Shown here: positions 62,556-64,000 of the stretch, piece after piece
Position numbering within the stretch: position 1 is the first letter of the stretch
Layout: each line of letters starts with the position of its first letter
NCBI GenBank assembly: GCA_036867785.1
Contig: CP145409.1
Location: 1,736,001-1,800,000 of the forward strand
DNA length: 64,000 nt
Source: Plasmodiophora brassicae
Taxonomy: Eukaryota > Endomyxa: Phytomyxea > Phytomyxea > Plasmodiophorida
Reading direction: 5' to 3'
The notes under the pieces: model-generated
The model's database searches: none
Seen by the model: only the letters and a program-made list of their open reading frames with translations
What the model was told of the DNA's origin: nothing
Made by a program: the position numbers and the translations under genes

Positions 62556-63152
62556 TCATAGAGTTGGTCGTCGTTTAGGAGGTTTTACGCGTGGGGGTTT
62601 AGGCGGAACGTCACCGCTAACGGCAAGTTTGTGTGTGGCCAGAAACGCGTCGTTCTTCCAGACTTCATCAACGGTGCGGGCACCCGATAGCGGTATCAAC
62701 TTGCCGCTGGGGTACACCGTAGCGAGATGCGCTGCTACACGATCCGCCAATGAGTCGCTTGCCGGCCTCACCGCCGATTTGCCTCGTAATCGCTCCTCGT
62801 CGTGCATTCGTCGTTGGCGTTCCAGATCAGAACTCGACAGAAGACAAGGCTGCGCCGCATCGGTCGCATCGCTAGGTTCGGCACGAGTTGAACGACTTGC
62901 CCCGCGACGACGGCCAGCCTTACGATCGTGACGACGACGGTTGTCATCCGAGTCGTAGTCTGAATCATGACGTCGTTTACGACGTGGCCGGTCGTCGCGT
63001 CGGTCCTGCTCATACGCAGCCCACATTCGCTGTTGCTCCAACTGTCGGTTATGCGTGTCGACCTGGCGGACGATGCCCTGCAGTAGACGCCGCCCACGAT
63101 CCCCGTCATCGTCCCGCGGATGACCACTTCGGCTGTCCGCCGCCATTCGCAT
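62556..63152 (-). CDS. Hypothetical basic, low-complexity protein
   Basis: A 198-residue ORF from ATG 63152 (a second ATG six bases on). The first ~110 residues are Arg/Asp-rich (DDRPRRKRRHDSDYDSDDNR) and look disordered and nuclear. The C-terminal part is more ordered: SLADRVAAHLATVYPSGKLI, EVWKNDAFLATHKLAVSGDV, then a Pro/Lys tail. Convergent with DHCR7, 39 bp between stops. I do not recognise a family; an RNA-processing or chromatin role would fit the composition only. Confidence 0.55.
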   Translation of the reverse strand: MRMAADSRSGHPRDDDGDRGRRLLQGIVRQVDTHNRQLEQQRMWAAYEQDRRDDRPRRKRRHDSDYDSDDNRRRHDRKAGRRRGASRSTRAEPSDATDAAQPCLLSSSDLERQRRMHDEERLRGKSAVRPASDSLADRVAAHLATVYPSGKLIPLSGARTVDEVWKNDAFLATHKLAVSGDVPPKPPRVKPPKRRPTL

Positions 63153-63358
63153 CGGCCGCGCGGATAGCGTCGTGCAAGACCGTCAGCCAGTCACGGACTC
63201 GAAAACGAAGGCGAGGAACGGCAGGACAGGTCACGAATCATGACTGGCAGACCCAGCAGAACTAAATAGTGCATCGGTTACCGCCTATCGGTGTCGGGTG
63301 CACAGGCATGTCAGCGATGCAAAAAGAGAGTCCAGGACAGAAATCTTCATCTTGGCAG

Positions 63359-63429
63359 TGCGCCTGCCGGGAATCGAACCCGGATCAAGTCGTTGGCAAC
63401 GACCCATTGTACCATTCAACCACAGGCGC
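63359..63429 (-). tRNA. tRNA-Gly (anticodon GCC), first copy
   Basis: Minus-strand cloverleaf: acceptor GCGCCTG/CAGGCGC, A box TGGTTGAATGG, anticodon loop TTGCCAA with GCC, B box GGTTCGATTCC, discriminator A. 71 nt, no intron. The variable/T-stem junction reads TTGATCC, one base different from the copy 320 bp downstream. Confidence 0.95.
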
Positions 63430-63683
63430 GTTTGACGACCCGTTCCTTCCGTAACCCTCTTGGCATTATCTTCGCCTCTGTTATTGTGTACATACCGTGC
63501 CGGTTTGATTCCGGTCCCGTGCAGTGCTTTCAACCGTCAACCGGTCGCTGAGAATGTAGCGGGCTGAGAATGTAGCGGTCCTGGTGCGACAGAATGATAG
63601 ACGTCGACGAGCAACGGACTCCGGCCAATGGATTTGGTTCCTGCCGGTGAGGCCGAACAAAAACCACCAAAACCAACGATGCT

Positions 63684-63754
63684 TGCGCCTGCCGGGAATC
63701 GAACCCGGACCAAGTCGTTGGCAACGACCCATTGTACCATTCAACCACAGGCGC
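63684..63754 (-). tRNA. tRNA-Gly (anticodon GCC), second copy
   Basis: Same 71-nt tRNA as the copy at 63.4 kb with one difference (TTGGTCC instead of TTGATCC). The flanks differ, so only the tRNA itself is duplicated or kept alike. The remaining ~250 bp to the right end hold nothing recognisable. Confidence 0.95.
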
Positions 63755-64000
63755 GAAGACGGTTGTTTTGCGCTGCCGCACAGTCCATGCGCCGGGCGAC
63801 GATCGGGACGGTAACGCAACCGGTGCAGCCCCGGACTGCGTTCTGAGCTGACGGCGGAGTCGGTATCGGGAGAGCCTGGCTGGATCGGATGACGCTCGCC
63901 GCAGCATGACGGCCGATGCGGCTACCCGCGTCGTGGACGTCGGTGGATCATGCAATGCGCTGTCTGTGTCCCCGATGCATGACCGCGTCGCGGTCGGCGG

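Noticed and set aside
63480-63955. Minus-strand ORFs over the tRNA-Gly genes
   Set aside because: Open frames across tRNA genes with repeated phrases caused by the two tRNA copies.

Overview
The window is nuclear DNA from a compact, GC-rich eukaryotic genome. Most genes are broken by very short GT-AG introns of about 45-90 bp, and intergenic gaps are often only tens of bases. The set of families (axonemal genes IQUB, DRC2, a TTLL and a WDR49-like protein; 7TM receptors carrying RGS domains; a G-alpha; a sterol delta-7 reductase; a DHX57-like helicase; secreted ankyrin proteins) points to a flagellated protist. A plasmodiophorid (Rhizaria) fits the composition, intron style and secreted proteins, but that is an inference and no marker gene proves it.

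Layout. 0-16 kb: end of a RAP-domain protein, TIM17, a secreted ankyrin protein, a 7TM-RGS receptor, IQUB, a GT10 fucosyltransferase, a WD40/EF-hand axonemal-type protein, a gamma-glutamylcyclotransferase-like protein, a TTLL ligase and a twin Coa1-like mitochondrial protein. 16-21 kb: a tandem pair of 7TM-RGS receptors with conserved intron positions. 21-28 kb: degraded or unresolved DNA, a secreted ankyrin protein, a cathepsin L-like protease and a tandem pair of receptors joining a PA-like ectodomain to about seven membrane segments. 28-42 kb: DHX57-like helicase, DRC2, a RhoGEF with three PH domains, a secreted JmjC protein, a minisatellite and an OB-fold (MEIOB-like) protein. 42-47 kb: a very large ankyrin / EDR1-like / pseudokinase gene. 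47-48.4 kb: an inverted pair of mobile-element fragments. 48.6-56.5 kb: RRP40, an AAK1/GAK-type kinase, a fascin-like beta-trefoil protein, tRNA-Gly(UCC), a G-alpha and a second RhoGEF. 56.5-59.5 kb: a repeat- and transposon-rich stretch with a broken gag and a near-perfect 200-bp palindrome. 59.5-64 kb: a secreted Skp1/BTB-like plus RING-H2 protein, DHCR7, a hypothetical protein and two tRNA-Gly(GCC).

Themes. Signalling: three 7TM-RGS receptors, two PA-7TM receptors, one G-alpha and two Dbl-type GEFs lie in 64 kb, enough for a receptor to G-protein to Rho-GTPase route. Flagellum: IQUB, DRC2, the TTLL and the WDR49-like protein. Secretion: two ankyrin proteins, a papain-family protease, a JmjC protein and a Skp1/RING protein all start with signal peptides. 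Exon models were made by eye from splice motifs, reading phase and family conservation; the ones with listed exons close in phase.
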